Source of the DNA: Planctomycetota bacterium
GTDB taxonomy: Bacteria > Planctomycetota > UBA1135 > GCA-002686595
Length of the DNA stretch: 64,000 nucleotides
Assembly (NCBI GenBank): GCA_014237855.1
Contig: JABACD010000002.1
Coordinates: 215,840-279,839, forward strand
Reading direction: 5' to 3'
The number at the start of each line of letters is the position of its first letter. Positions within the stretch are counted from its first letter, which is position 1. The notes below the pieces were generated by a model. The model had not been told where the DNA came from, searched no databases, and saw only the letters and a program-made list of their open reading frames with translations. The position numbers were made by a program, and so were the translations under genes. This document shows positions 44,233 to 53,420 of this stretch, in pieces.

Positions 44233-45768
44233 ATGTCATCTAGATTACCCGTGATTTCCGCCCTTTCGCTCGCCGTGCTGATCTCCGCTACGCCGACTGT
44301 TGTTGGCCAGTCCCTCGCGCCTAGTCGCCGTGGCGGATTTGCTGGGGCTTTGGCCCACGCGCACTACCTGTCCAATCCTTCTAGCCAAGTCCTGGCGCCG
44401 TTCATCAAGGAACCTGGCAATCAGACATCGGACCCGCTGCAGTGGTCTCAGCAAAGCTACCCCGGGGGGCCGGACTACGACCTGAACACCATGTTTCCAG
44501 GCATTGCGGCACTCGTAGAGATCAATGGTCATTCAACGGGTAACGATGACATCCCAGAGTGGGAAGACAAACCCGATGGAACAAGAGGGCCGAAACTCTC
44601 GCAGATCGGCTGGATGCAGATAGCCGTGTCGGTCAACAACAGCGCACAAGGTCTACCCGGCAGTGTGATCAGAAGAAGGACGAACTTCTCACCGCCCAAG
44701 AGGAATACTCCTGGTGCGGAACTGATCGGCTATTACTTCTCTGAGAGCACGGGTATTGATCCCTCCCTGCCGGGAGTCTCTCTTCTGGAACAGTCAAGTG
44801 AGGCCATAGGATTCTCGGCGATGCCGCCCACCCTACCAGATCAGGACATCAGCGCAATTGATTGGGGTCTCGGGGTGCAAACCACCGCCTCGGGCGGACT
44901 GACGCCGCAGTTGCTGTTCACCCATCAGAACAAGTACTTCTTCACGGTCACAAGGCAATCGGCCGAGGCCCTGAACAACTACTATAATCAACAACAGGGA
45001 TCGGACGAGTTCGCTACTAGCGGCAGCACCCAGAAGAAGGCCAATGCCGCGACGATCTACCAGCTGACATGGAACGCCAATTCATGGACTGCTAAGCCAG
45101 AGGTCTACAGGACCGCCTCTAGCCTGGGCTTGAATGAAGGGAACGATGATGTCGATGCGGTCGCAGTCAATGCACTATTCGGCAGGGTCATCTTCTCCAC
45201 TCAGGGTGTCCAGGGGCGCTCCCAGCTCCTGTTACACGAACCTACTGTTGGCGGCCATGAGGAACTTACCGACAACGGCCCGCTGGTGGCGCGCAAGCTG
45301 GGATCATCAGATGACACCGATGACATTGACTCGGTTGCCATCATCGATCCGGGGCACGAGTCTCAGTTTCTGCATGCGACGCATCTCGCAACTCCTATGT
45401 CCAACCACCTGAATCCCAACGGTGGCAGATACAACATGGGCATCTCTGTGACCCGCGGAATGTCAACCACAGGTACTTCCGGTCCGGAGTCGCACTTTGT
45501 TCAGGTCTCCGGGTGGGGCAGGGCGCCCGCGAAGAAGAGCTACGTCCACCTGTTCGTGTGCAAGAACTACAATCCAAATAACCCTGACCAGGCAGTCTGG
45601 TCACACGTCGGCACGATTCCCCGATCTGCAAAGGATGAGGACGTGAGCCTCGAGTTGCCGGTTCCTTCGGGTGGTTCTGGCGCAAACGTCGGTTACACTG
45701 CGGTGCTCACCAATACATCCAACAGTCTGATGAGCCTCAGCCTCGTAGGGGTGATCCTCAATCCGTAA
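44233..45768 (+). CDS. Secreted protein of unknown function in the sigma/kinase operon
   Basis: 511 residues from the ATG at 44233. A TTG start at 44197 would add twelve residues before the signal peptide (LPVISALSLAVLISATPTVVGQ). The mature protein is beta-rich and acidic in places, with repeated aspartate-rich segments (SSDDTDDIDSVAIIDPGH; GNDDVDAVAVNALFG), a Gly/Ser-rich middle and the end MSLSLVGVILNP. No catalytic motif or known family is recognised. Downstream are terminator hairpins. Because it follows a membrane kinase in the same operon, it could be a secreted product or a sensed ligand; this is only positional inference. Confidence 0.82.
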   Translation: MSSRLPVISALSLAVLISATPTVVGQSLAPSRRGGFAGALAHAHYLSNPSSQVLAPFIKEPGNQTSDPLQWSQQSYPGGPDYDLNTMFPGIAALVEINGHSTGNDDIPEWEDKPDGTRGPKLSQIGWMQIAVSVNNSAQGLPGSVIRRRTNFSPPKRNTPGAELIGYYFSESTGIDPSLPGVSLLEQSSEAIGFSAMPPTLPDQDISAIDWGLGVQTTASGGLTPQLLFTHQNKYFFTVTRQSAEALNNYYNQQQGSDEFATSGSTQKKANAATIYQLTWNANSWTAKPEVYRTASSLGLNEGNDDVDAVAVNALFGRVIFSTQGVQGRSQLLLHEPTVGGHEELTDNGPLVARKLGSSDDTDDIDSVAIIDPGHESQFLHATHLATPMSNHLNPNGGRYNMGISVTRGMSTTGTSGPESHFVQVSGWGRAPAKKSYVHLFVCKNYNPNNPDQAVWSHVGTIPRSAKDEDVSLELPVPSGGSGANVGYTAVLTNTSNSLMSLSLVGVILNP

Positions 45769-45790
45769 ATCGCATCGGGATTGAGCTCAG

Positions 45791-45823
45791 GCCTGCCGGT
45801 ATTCACAACCGGCAGGCTTTTTT
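45791..45823 (+). terminator. Rho-independent terminator of the sigma/kinase operon
   Basis: A perfect 10-bp stem, GCCTGCCGGT with ACCGGCAGGC, a 7-base loop and a following run of six T. It lies 22 bases after the last gene of the ECF-kinase operon. This is one of the two clear intrinsic terminators in the window. Confidence 0.88.
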
Positions 45824-45826
45824 CTT

Positions 45827-45906
45827 GCCCGCCTCCAAATAGGAGCGGGCAGTCTTCTTTTCGCGAGCGGCTTGCAGCCGGGAGGATGCAGGGTTTACGA
45901 AAACCC
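45827..45906 (+). other. Additional hairpins downstream of the terminator
   Basis: A second stem (GCCCGC...GCGGGC, about 45827-45850) with a one-base bulge is followed by a T-rich stretch. A third small hairpin, GGGTTT/AAACCC, lies near 45891-45906. Together with the main terminator they form a tandem array of hairpins in under 120 bases. They may back up termination or shape a leader of the next gene. Confidence 0.4.
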
Positions 45907-45988
45907 GGGCAACTAGTGCCTGATCAAGAACTGCTTCCACGGGTGCAATAGATAGAGGCGCGCGCTGGAGGGTGACCAAGTGCAAGCC

Positions 45989-46019
45989 TTGAAAAGCGAC
46001 CCAGTTCTTTTCTTATAAT
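45989..46019 (+). promoter_or_regulatory. Candidate sigma-70 promoter for the PAS hybrid kinase
   Basis: TTGAAA (45989-45994) and TATAAT (46014-46019) are spaced 19 bases apart, with the -10 a perfect match and a start codon 42 bases downstream. The spacing is slightly long. Confidence 0.35.
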
Positions 46020-46060
46020 CACCGGCTGAGCAAGGGGAGGTCCCAGCCGCCGCACTGACC

Positions 46061-47953
46061 ATGCATGACTACGAGCAACTGTTCCAGTTGACCGCAGATG
46101 CCATCTGCGACTTGACTACCGATGGCCAGATTCGGAGAGTGAATCAGGCCTGTCGAGATATGGTGTGTGACGCCCTGCCTGAAGAGGGTGGCAGCATGTT
46201 CGATATTTTTGACCAACCCGGTCGGGAGAGGCTGAGGGTCGCTCTGGATAGCTTGAGTGAGTCCTCTCCAACGGGAGAGATCGAGGGGCAGGTCCTCGGT
46301 ACGAACATTTGGAGCAGCTGGCAGCTGACCTATCTGGATCATGAAGAGGTCATCGCTGTGGGCCGTGACATCTCGTCTCATCATGAGACTACAGCTGCTC
46401 TTGCCGATAAGACCGCATTCCTCCACTCGATCATCGATGCTGAGCCCGAGTGCGTGAAGATGGTATCGGCATCCGGCGATCTGATCGACATGAACAGGGC
46501 CGGCCTCAAGATGGTTGGAGCTCAGGGTCCTGAAGAGGTGATGGGGCTCTCGGTTTATGATTTGATTGCTCCGGAGGACCGTGAGCGTTTTATCGACTTC
46601 AACGAAAGGGTCTGTCGGGGCGAAGGTGGGGAGCTGAGCTTCGATATAGTCGGTTTGGACGGTAGTCGACGCTCGATGGAAACAACGGCTGTTCCCCTCC
46701 CGATGACTCCTGGGGGCGAGCTATTACACCTGGCTATCACGCGAGATGTATCTCAAAGGCGAATGCTCGAGCACAAGCTGCGGCAGGCTCAGAAGATGGA
46801 GGCCATCGGCCGACTGGCCGGCGGCGTCGCTCATGACTTCAACAATCTCCTGACAGCGATAATCGGTTTCTCGGAACTCGCTCTTCAAGAAGCTGGTACG
46901 GAGTCGGTCGTTGCTGAAGACTTGAATCAGATCAAGGCTACCGGCGAACGGGCTTCTCGGCTGACGCAGAAGCTACTCACTTTTGCTCGGCAGCAACCGG
47001 TACGGTACGAGGCCATCTCGCTTGCAGACCTGACCCTGAGTATTCAGGAGATGTTGGAGCGCCTCATTGGTGAGAATTACGTGCTCGAGATGCAGGTGGA
47101 TCCTGATTCACCATCTGTGTGTGCAGATCGAGGTCACCTCGAGCAGCTTCTGCTCAATCTGGTCTTGAATGCCAGAGATGCCGCAGATGAGGGTGGCCGA
47201 ATTACCGTGTCAGTTGGACAACAGGACATCACACCGCAGAGAGCGAATGAGCTGGGCTGTGGCCCGGGGAATCACCTCGAGCTTCTCATCAATGATGATG
47301 GTATGGGAATTCCGGAAGATGTGTTGCCGCACATTTTCGATCCCTTCTTCAGCACGAAAGCGACAGGGTCGGGTACAGGACTTGGCTTGGCAACCTGCTA
47401 CGGAATCGTCGCGCAACTCAACGGCTATATTGGCGTAGAGAGCGAGCCTGGTGAAGGAGCAACATTTTCCATCCTGATTCCAGCAGTAGGGGCAAGTGAC
47501 TGCATTCTACAGTCATCAGAATCTTCCGAACCGCGCTCCGGGGAAGGTGGTGTGGTTCTGGTCGTCGAGGATGAACCCATTGTGAGGTCAGCGGTGGCAC
47601 GCATGCTGCGCTCTGAAGGGTACATGGTATACGAGAGCGGCACTCCCAGTGACGCGATCATGATGGCGGAGAGGCTGGAGAGTATCTCCCTGTTGGTGAC
47701 AGACATGACCATGCCCGAGATGAATGGCTCTGCTCTTGCACGTCAACTGCGTCAGCAGCATCCAGAACTGCCGGTGCTCTACATCACTGGCTATCTGCTG
47801 GACGATTCGGATGAACTATCGGGGCAGATCGAGTCAGGGGAGATACTGAAGAAGCCGTTCACACTTCATTCCCTGTCACTGGCTGTTGGGCGCGCGATCC
47901 ATCGGGACCGAACCAGGCACACTGGTATCAGCCAGCCTGAATTAGCCGAGTAG
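46061..47953 (+). CDS. Cytosolic PAS-PAS hybrid histidine kinase
   Basis: 630 residues, no membrane segment. Two PAS domains (about 4-115 and 118-232; LFQLTADAICDLTTDGQI, FLHSIIDAEPECVKMV) are followed by a linker (RQAQKMEAIGRLAGGVAHDFNN) with acceptor His258. An HATPase domain ([26 protein letters not shown]) and a receiver with Asp548 (LLVTDMTMPEMNG) complete it. The HDFNN type of acceptor box is shared with the kinases at 3169 and 11167. The PAS ligand is unknown. The next gene is convergent, 55 bases away. Confidence 0.93.
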   Translation: MHDYEQLFQLTADAICDLTTDGQIRRVNQACRDMVCDALPEEGGSMFDIFDQPGRERLRVALDSLSESSPTGEIEGQVLGTNIWSSWQLTYLDHEEVIAVGRDISSHHETTAALADKTAFLHSIIDAEPECVKMVSASGDLIDMNRAGLKMVGAQGPEEVMGLSVYDLIAPEDRERFIDFNERVCRGEGGELSFDIVGLDGSRRSMETTAVPLPMTPGGELLHLAITRDVSQRRMLEHKLRQAQKMEAIGRLAGGVAHDFNNLLTAIIGFSELALQEAGTESVVAEDLNQIKATGERASRLTQKLLTFARQQPVRYEAISLADLTLSIQEMLERLIGENYVLEMQVDPDSPSVCADRGHLEQLLLNLVLNARDAADEGGRITVSVGQQDITPQRANELGCGPGNHLELLINDDGMGIPEDVLPHIFDPFFSTKATGSGTGLGLATCYGIVAQLNGYIGVESEPGEGATFSILIPAVGASDCILQSSESSEPRSGEGGVVLVVEDEPIVRSAVARMLRSEGYMVYESGTPSDAIMMAERLESISLLVTDMTMPEMNGSALARQLRQQHPELPVLYITGYLLDDSDELSGQIESGEILKKPFTLHSLSLAVGRAIHRDRTRHTGISQPELAE

Positions 47954-48008
47954 CCTGCTCGCTTCATTGAGATGGGTGGCGCCAGCCTCTTGGTCGACCG
48001 GGCGGTGG

Positions 48009-49466
48009 TTACTCTGAGAGACGGAGCTCACGGATACGTAGATTGACCCGTTCCCGATCGTCGACACACATCTTCAGGAGTTGGGAGCCCCAATCAGAGT
48101 CTAGCTTGAGATGCTCTGGCTGGATTCTCTCGTGATTGAGTAGCTGAAGTCTCAGCATGTCGCCATCGGGCGCGCTCTCAGGTAGTAGTGCGGAGAAGAA
48201 GAAACCAAACCCCGATAGGTGGTTTCCAACATGAGCGGCTTCGGGCAGGGAAACAGGTAGATCGAGATAGATAGCTGCAACATGCATGTTCTTGAGATCC
48301 TGCATATGAGATTCCAGTAGCTCGTTGAGATCTTCACCAAGACGGTCAATGGTGATCACCGCGGTGTTTGAGGAGCGACTTACGGATACAGATAACCGTC
48401 CAGGTCCTGTCGGAGCCCGCTCATCGCTCGACAGTTCTCTGGCGAGCTCCAGGTGGTCCACTATCTCGCGAATGTGGTCAAGGTAGGCCGAGGGGATGAA
48501 CAGCTTGCGACTGGGAGTACTTGGAAGGGCCAAGAACATGGCGACAAGAGAGCCGCGCACAGCGTCCTCGGTCTGAATGCCAGTCATGGTCACGGTGTCC
48601 GGGATGATCCCCAGGAAGATCCCAGTCTCTCGAGCACCTAGCTTGCGCTGATTGTGCTGGCTGTAGGGGTGATTGCTCACGCACTCTGTCCACAGGCCCA
48701 GCAGCTTCAATTCGGTGGCTCTCTTCAGGCGTAGGTCAGCCATCTTCTTCGCCAGCCCGTGTGAGCGGTAACGCGGATCAACTACTAGCTTACCGGCTTC
48801 AGCAATCCGTGCCTCTTGGCTTGCCAGGGTGAGGGAGGCATGACCCACCAATTCACCTTCCCGAGTTGCCACCACCGCAGAGTGCATCAACCCCTCATCG
48901 ATGAGTGCTGCCATGCGGTCTGGGAAGTACACATCTTCGGCTGGGTAGTTGTAGCCATAACAGCGATACACAAGTCGTGCGAGGTCACCGCACTCGTCTG
49001 AGCGCATTGCTCGCACGGCGAGGCCATCTCCATTGTCTACCTCTGGCTCATCCTTGGAGATGATGGCTTCGTTAGCGCTCAATTTCTCGCGTGCGTCAGC
49101 TTCTGAGATCACGACGGAGCACCTGGAGATGTTTCCATCTCGTCCACCCGACTCGAGTTCGATGAACTCGGCGAAGCCCAGCCGAACTAGCTCGTGAGGT
49201 ACTTTGGCGTCGTCCTTGAATACTGGGATGCCTTGATCTGTAACCTCGACTCGAAGGTGACCGCTGTCAGACCACGCTCGTACCCTGACGTGTGCGGGGT
49301 CATCGCCGTGCTCACGGCTCTGGGCCAGGATCACGAGTTCATCGACCATGACGCGCAGGCGGCGTGCACGCTGGGATCCTATACCAAGCGAAGAGGCCAG
49401 TTCGAAGATGGCTCCACCAGGGACGCTGGCCGGAGCTGATTCACCTGTAAGTTCGATGCTGAGCAT
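48009..49466 (-). CDS. RsbW-like ATPase fused to GNAT acetyltransferase
   Basis: 485 residues from the ATG at 49466. N-terminal ~140 residues resemble the HATPase_c_2/anti-sigma kinase fold (ARRLRVMVDELVILAQSREHG; HLRVEVTDQGIPV), but the Asn expected in the N-box after Glu-Leu-Val is a Leu, so Mg-ATP binding is doubtful. Residues ~150-300 are a GNAT domain: LAVRAMRSDECGDLARLVYRCYGYNYP, HASLTLASQEARIAEAGKLVVDPRYRSHGLAKKM (acetyl-CoA pyrophosphate loop RxxGxA-like RSHGLA) and WTECVSNHPYSQ. The last ~190 residues are a second GNAT-like or unassigned region. Such ATPase-GNAT fusions are seen in some regulators of unknown target. It is convergent with the PAS kinase, so possibly unrelated to it. 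Confidence 0.83.
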   Translation of the reverse strand: MLSIELTGESAPASVPGGAIFELASSLGIGSQRARRLRVMVDELVILAQSREHGDDPAHVRVRAWSDSGHLRVEVTDQGIPVFKDDAKVPHELVRLGFAEFIELESGGRDGNISRCSVVISEADAREKLSANEAIISKDEPEVDNGDGLAVRAMRSDECGDLARLVYRCYGYNYPAEDVYFPDRMAALIDEGLMHSAVVATREGELVGHASLTLASQEARIAEAGKLVVDPRYRSHGLAKKMADLRLKRATELKLLGLWTECVSNHPYSQHNQRKLGARETGIFLGIIPDTVTMTGIQTEDAVRGSLVAMFLALPSTPSRKLFIPSAYLDHIREIVDHLELARELSSDERAPTGPGRLSVSVSRSSNTAVITIDRLGEDLNELLESHMQDLKNMHVAAIYLDLPVSLPEAAHVGNHLSGFGFFFSALLPESAPDGDMLRLQLLNHERIQPEHLKLDSDWGSQLLKMCVDDRERVNLRIRELRLSE

Positions 49467-49918
49467 TGTTGAGATCTCGTTGGTCCAATAAGGCGCTCTT
49501 CCGTGAGCAAGAGGCACTGAGGTGAGAGCCAGCGTTTGAACCCCTGTGCTTGCTCACTCAGAAAGGATCCTAGCCATGCCGGCGCGGTATGCATTCCCTT
49601 GTGCCCACAAAAGAGTTCACCTGGCTCGTGTTCGGCTGTCGTCTCGTCGAGTGCAATCTCGATTCCAGCTGATTTCAGTCTCCATGGGGCCTGGGGGGGA
49701 TGCTGTATTCACAGGGTCCAAGAACCCAGTCGTTGAGCCGGCCAGAAGATAAGTCGCTCCTCAGGAGGCCCAATGGACAGGTCTCCGCTCGGGCCGAACT
49801 TGGAATCAAGAGCTTGGATTGCGAGATCACTGCTTCGCTAGTAGCCTCAGTTCAGAGCCTCATCATCACGGTGAGTTGCGCCTCTTGAGGCTCACGACTT
49901 CGGATCCCATCAAGAACA
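49467..49918. other. Divergent intergenic region (452 bp)
   Basis: Between the ATPase-GNAT gene (minus) and the metallophosphoesterase gene (plus). It has no recognisable promoter, hairpin or credible short gene. Confidence 0.35.
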
Positions 49919-51967
49919 ATGAAGCTACGAGCGATTTCCATGCTTGGTGTGCTGCTGATTGCCTATGCAGCTGCGGCCGTTAACCGGTTTGAGCATCCCC
50001 AGAACGAAGCAGAGACACTCTCCTTGTTGCAGGAGTCCTCCGCATCTACCGGTGTCCTGCGTTTCGTAGTAGCAGGAGACACTCAGGATAATGGATCAAC
50101 GGGAGGTGGGATCAACTCGAATGTTTGGCCTCAGATGGCGCATGACATGAATGCGCACTCACCGGCGTTTGCCCTCTTCCCTGGTGACCTAGTAGCTGGG
50201 AGTACCTCATCCTCCGTTACGCTGGCGGAGTGGGCCGAATGGGATGCAGCCACTGCACCACTGACTGCCGTCAGGCTCATGACTCCGGGAAATCACGACA
50301 TGTACGGCGGTACCTTCAATAGTTGGTCATCTGCATTTCCGTGGCTTCCAACTTCGAACAGTCCTGGGGGCGAAGGTGGCGCGAGCTACTACGTAGATGT
50401 AGGCAACACGCGGATCATCAGCATCACTACGGACTTTACGAATGGAGGTGGTGCTCCCAACCAGAACTGGCTGAACTCTGTCCTGGCGAGTAGCGGTTCG
50501 TTCGATCACGTCTTTGTCTTCTCGCATCGCCCTATCCAATTCAGCTCGTCAGAACCCACGGGAGGGTCTGGAGGAGCACTCTGGCAATCGATGGTTCAGA
50601 ACGGCGTTGCGGCCTACTTCTCGGGGCATTGGCATCGATACCAGCCTGACCGCATTGGCGCGGGGGGCGATACGTGGGAGGTCTTGATCGGGACTGGTGG
50701 TGGATGGCAGGGATTTGAGCCGACCCGTCCGTACCAGCAGGTCAAGGGCTATCTCCTCGTTGAGATCGCGGGCACTGAGGCGACGGCCACCTTCTACGCT
50801 GACGGAGACGGGGACGGGAGCTATGACGATGCTCTCGACACATTTGTCATTCAGCAGCTTTCGGCAGAACCGACAGGGCTCGTCGCCCACTACAGCTTTG
50901 AGTCGAATTCCGCGGCCGATGATGCTCCGGCACCTCTTGGTAAGGGAATTGACGGTGACCTCAAGGGTAATGCATTCATTGGAACGGGCCTGGTTGGTCA
51001 GAAGGGCGTCCACCTCGACGGGAATGACTACGTCGAGTGTGGTGCTATCGGAGACTACAACCTGTCGATCAATGGAGACCTGACCGTCTCTATCTGGGCT
51101 CAGTACGACACACTAGGGACCGGAGTCTGGGACAATACCATGCTCTGCTACGGGACTGCGGACTACTACAGCGAGGATGAAGAGACCAACTACTCTTACT
51201 GGCTCAGCCTGCTCAGTGATGGAACATTGCGGTCGTTTTGGGAATACGAGAATGGTGTCAATGTCACCACGGATTCGACTGTCCCTGCCAGCCTCTCTCC
51301 TGGAGAGGCGCACCACTTTGCACTGACGCGAGATGCATCCAGCATGGAGGTCAGGTTCTGGGTTGATGGGACCCAGCTTGGAGCTCCGGTCGGCTTCAAT
51401 CGACTGCCAACTTCCGGTGGCCGCGGAATGCTCTACCTTGGATCAGACGTGGTTGACTACCAGACGAGCTCCGTTGAGTTCGACGGAGTGCTAGACGAGG
51501 TCAGTATCTACAACAGGGTCCTGACTGCGGCGGAGATAGTGGAGCTGGCTAACCCTGTTCCCTGCACGGGCACAGTCTATTGTGGCACCAGCCCGAACTC
51601 TCTTGGCACTGGCGCAACGCTCCGACTGGAGGGGCTCCCGAGCCTCTCGGAGGAGTCAGCTCAGTTGGCCGTGCTGTTGGCCGCGGCAAACAAGCCTGGA
51701 CTCATTTTCTACGGGCCAAACCAGGTATCGGTTCCCCTGGGAGACGGGGTTCGTTGCGTGGGGGGCGGAATCCAAAGGTTATCCGTCATCCAGACGGATC
51801 CCCTGGGCGGAGCTGTCTACCCATTGGACTTCAGTACACCAGGGTCTGGTCTCGATCTGATCCAAAGTGGAGATGTATTGAACTTCCAGTTCTGGTTCCG
51901 AGACCCGGGATTTGGACAGGCAGGTTACAACCTCTCCGATGCCGTGGAGATCAGCTTCTGCGACTGA
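49919..51967 (+). CDS. Secreted metallophosphoesterase with LamG domain
   Basis: 682 residues with a signal peptide (MKLRAISMLGVLLIAYAAAA). The calcineurin-like metallophosphoesterase domain has VVAGDTQDN (Asp54), FPGDLVAG (Asp90), TPGNHDMYG (124-127), VFSHRP and SGHWHRYQ, covering the usual five metal-binding blocks. A LamG-like domain follows (GLVAHYSFESNSAADD; FDGVLDEVSIYNRVLTAAEIVELAN). The last ~130 residues (CTGTVYCGTSPNSLGTGATLRLEG; PGLIFYGPNQVSVPLGDGVRCVGGG) match a C-terminal module I know from secreted proteins of planctomycetes in the Poly30-type lineage. It is a secreted phosphoesterase with an adhesion-type module; the substrate is unknown. Confidence 0.88.
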   Translation: MKLRAISMLGVLLIAYAAAAVNRFEHPQNEAETLSLLQESSASTGVLRFVVAGDTQDNGSTGGGINSNVWPQMAHDMNAHSPAFALFPGDLVAGSTSSSVTLAEWAEWDAATAPLTAVRLMTPGNHDMYGGTFNSWSSAFPWLPTSNSPGGEGGASYYVDVGNTRIISITTDFTNGGGAPNQNWLNSVLASSGSFDHVFVFSHRPIQFSSSEPTGGSGGALWQSMVQNGVAAYFSGHWHRYQPDRIGAGGDTWEVLIGTGGGWQGFEPTRPYQQVKGYLLVEIAGTEATATFYADGDGDGSYDDALDTFVIQQLSAEPTGLVAHYSFESNSAADDAPAPLGKGIDGDLKGNAFIGTGLVGQKGVHLDGNDYVECGAIGDYNLSINGDLTVSIWAQYDTLGTGVWDNTMLCYGTADYYSEDEETNYSYWLSLLSDGTLRSFWEYENGVNVTTDSTVPASLSPGEAHHFALTRDASSMEVRFWVDGTQLGAPVGFNRLPTSGGRGMLYLGSDVVDYQTSSVEFDGVLDEVSIYNRVLTAAEIVELANPVPCTGTVYCGTSPNSLGTGATLRLEGLPSLSEESAQLAVLLAAANKPGLIFYGPNQVSVPLGDGVRCVGGGIQRLSVIQTDPLGGAVYPLDFSTPGSGLDLIQSGDVLNFQFWFRDPGFGQAGYNLSDAVEISFCD

Positions 51968-52079
51968 TCGGGTGCTACCCCAGAGACCAACCGAGGGCTT
52001 GCTCGTTGGACCCGGCTGCCGATCTGCTGGAGGAAGTGTTGATCGGTAGGGCTTCGCCTCCGTGATATATTGCGGGCCT

Positions 52080-53336
52080 ATGTTTCATCTCCTCTCATGG
52101 TTCTTGTGTGTGTCGCTATCCACTGGGGTTGGCGACGAGACACTCGTCGTTCCGGTCCCGAGTCGAGACAATCTTCCTGCCTGGAGGACCTACGTGCTTC
52201 CGAGATCGGAAGAGATCGGTCACGAGGCAATGCCCTGGCTGCTGACCTTTGGAGAAGGAATGCTGGCAGCAAGTGAGCAGGAAAAACCACTCCTGTTCTG
52301 GGCGATGAACGGCCATCCGCTGGGGTGTACGTGAGGGAATGGAGTCGCTGGCCGGCGTGTCTGGTCTGATCCCGAGGTTGTAGAGCTCTCCAAGAGCTTC
52401 GTCATCGCTGCTGATGAAGTGTGGCGCCTGCAGAACGATCCCGACCCCGAGTGTGGGTTCTTTCGCTTGTGTGTGAGGGGCGATGAGGAGCCTAGCAGGG
52501 GAACCATGCAAGGAACCTATGTGTTTGCGCCGAGCGGAAGGCTGCTCGGGAGACGAAATAGCAATAGTTCCAAGGTGGTCCTGGACCTCATCACCGTGGC
52601 TCTCGAAGAGTGGAGGGAACTACCGGCAGCCGAGAAGCGCCTTGCAGATCCCGGTCTGGTCGATGCGGGCTTTCGGTGGGAGGACAGCTATCCCAGTGCC
52701 GGCCTGGTCCTGCGGCGAACTGCTCGTGATCTGCCGGCCGATGGCAATCCTGAGCCAGCGGCAACTGGGCGATTCAATCGAGACGCGATCTGGTTCAGTA
52801 AGGCGGAGGCTCTGAGCCTTGTACCAGAGGAGCTGAAGTTGGGAGCTCGTCTTGGAGTCTCCGAAGTGATTACCAGGCGTTTCAGCTGCCTTGCCTTGGT
52901 TGATAACGTTCGAGGTCAGACAATTCCATTTCACCCAACCGAGGACGTGGGCTCAGAGCTCTGGACAGAGATTGTTGCGCTGAGTGGAAGTAACGTCACG
53001 ATTCGGATCGAGGGAAAGACAGGGGCCAGTGCTGATGGACCCTGGCTGTTCGAGGCTGGCAACTACTGGGAGCCCAGAGAGGGGCAGCAGCACCCTCACT
53101 CCATCTCGACCCGAGTGCTGGGAGAGGCGATCTTCGATCAAAGCATGGGCCGGTTCACCAAGTTCGAACTTATCGCTCTTGGTGAGCGGCGAGGTCGTAC
53201 TGTGATGCAGGGGCGACGCTCGGATGAACCAGGCACGATTGGATTCGTGTGCGAACTAGCGCCTGAGGATTGGAGGATCGCACCCACCTTTATCAACGTC
53301 TACGACGTGGATTGGGTGGTAGAACCAGGCAGCTGA
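52080..53336 (+). CDS. Candidate selenoprotein: secreted thioredoxin-like protein with in-frame UGA (Sec85)
   Basis: The frame from the ATG at 52080 (signal peptide FHLLSWFLCVSLSTGVG) runs into TGA at 52332-52334 and then continues open in the same frame to 53336, giving 418 residues if UGA is read as selenocysteine. The residues just before are WAMNGHPLGCT, so the site is GCTU, and just after come GNGVAGRRVWSDPEVVEL then FVIAADEVWRL. The flanks read as one thioredoxin-like domain (EKPLLFWAMNGHPLGCT...GTYVFAPSGRLL). Directly after the UGA a hairpin can form: GGCCGG (52350-52355) with CUGGUC (52361-52366), loop CGUGU, plus a lower GGGA/UCCC stem (52335-52338 with 52370-52373). The loop begins 21 bases after the UGA and has G at its second base, within known bacterial SECIS limits. 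A nonsense mutation is the alternative. No Sec machinery lies in this window. Confidence 0.72.
52332..52373 (+). promoter_or_regulatory. Candidate bacterial SECIS element after the in-frame UGA
   Basis: UGA at 52332-52334 is followed by a lower stem GGGA/UCCC (52335-52338 with 52370-52373) and an upper stem of six pairs including two G-U pairs (52350-52355 with 52361-52366), closing a CGUGU loop. This fits the usual criteria of a small apical loop with an early G and about 16-37 bases from UGA. It was folded by eye only, so alternative folds exist. Confidence 0.5.
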
Positions 53337-53420
53337 GCAAGCAAGTCGGGTAGAGAGAGCCAGCGAGCCCGCTTGATGCATCACCTCTGCTCTCGAGGCG
53401 GGCGCTCTGCCAGCTAGGCC

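Noticed and set aside
52062..52334. Two separate genes, 52062-52334 and 52419-53336
   Set aside because: Both are in the same frame with an open stretch between them; only one TGA separates them, so one UGA-containing gene is a better model.
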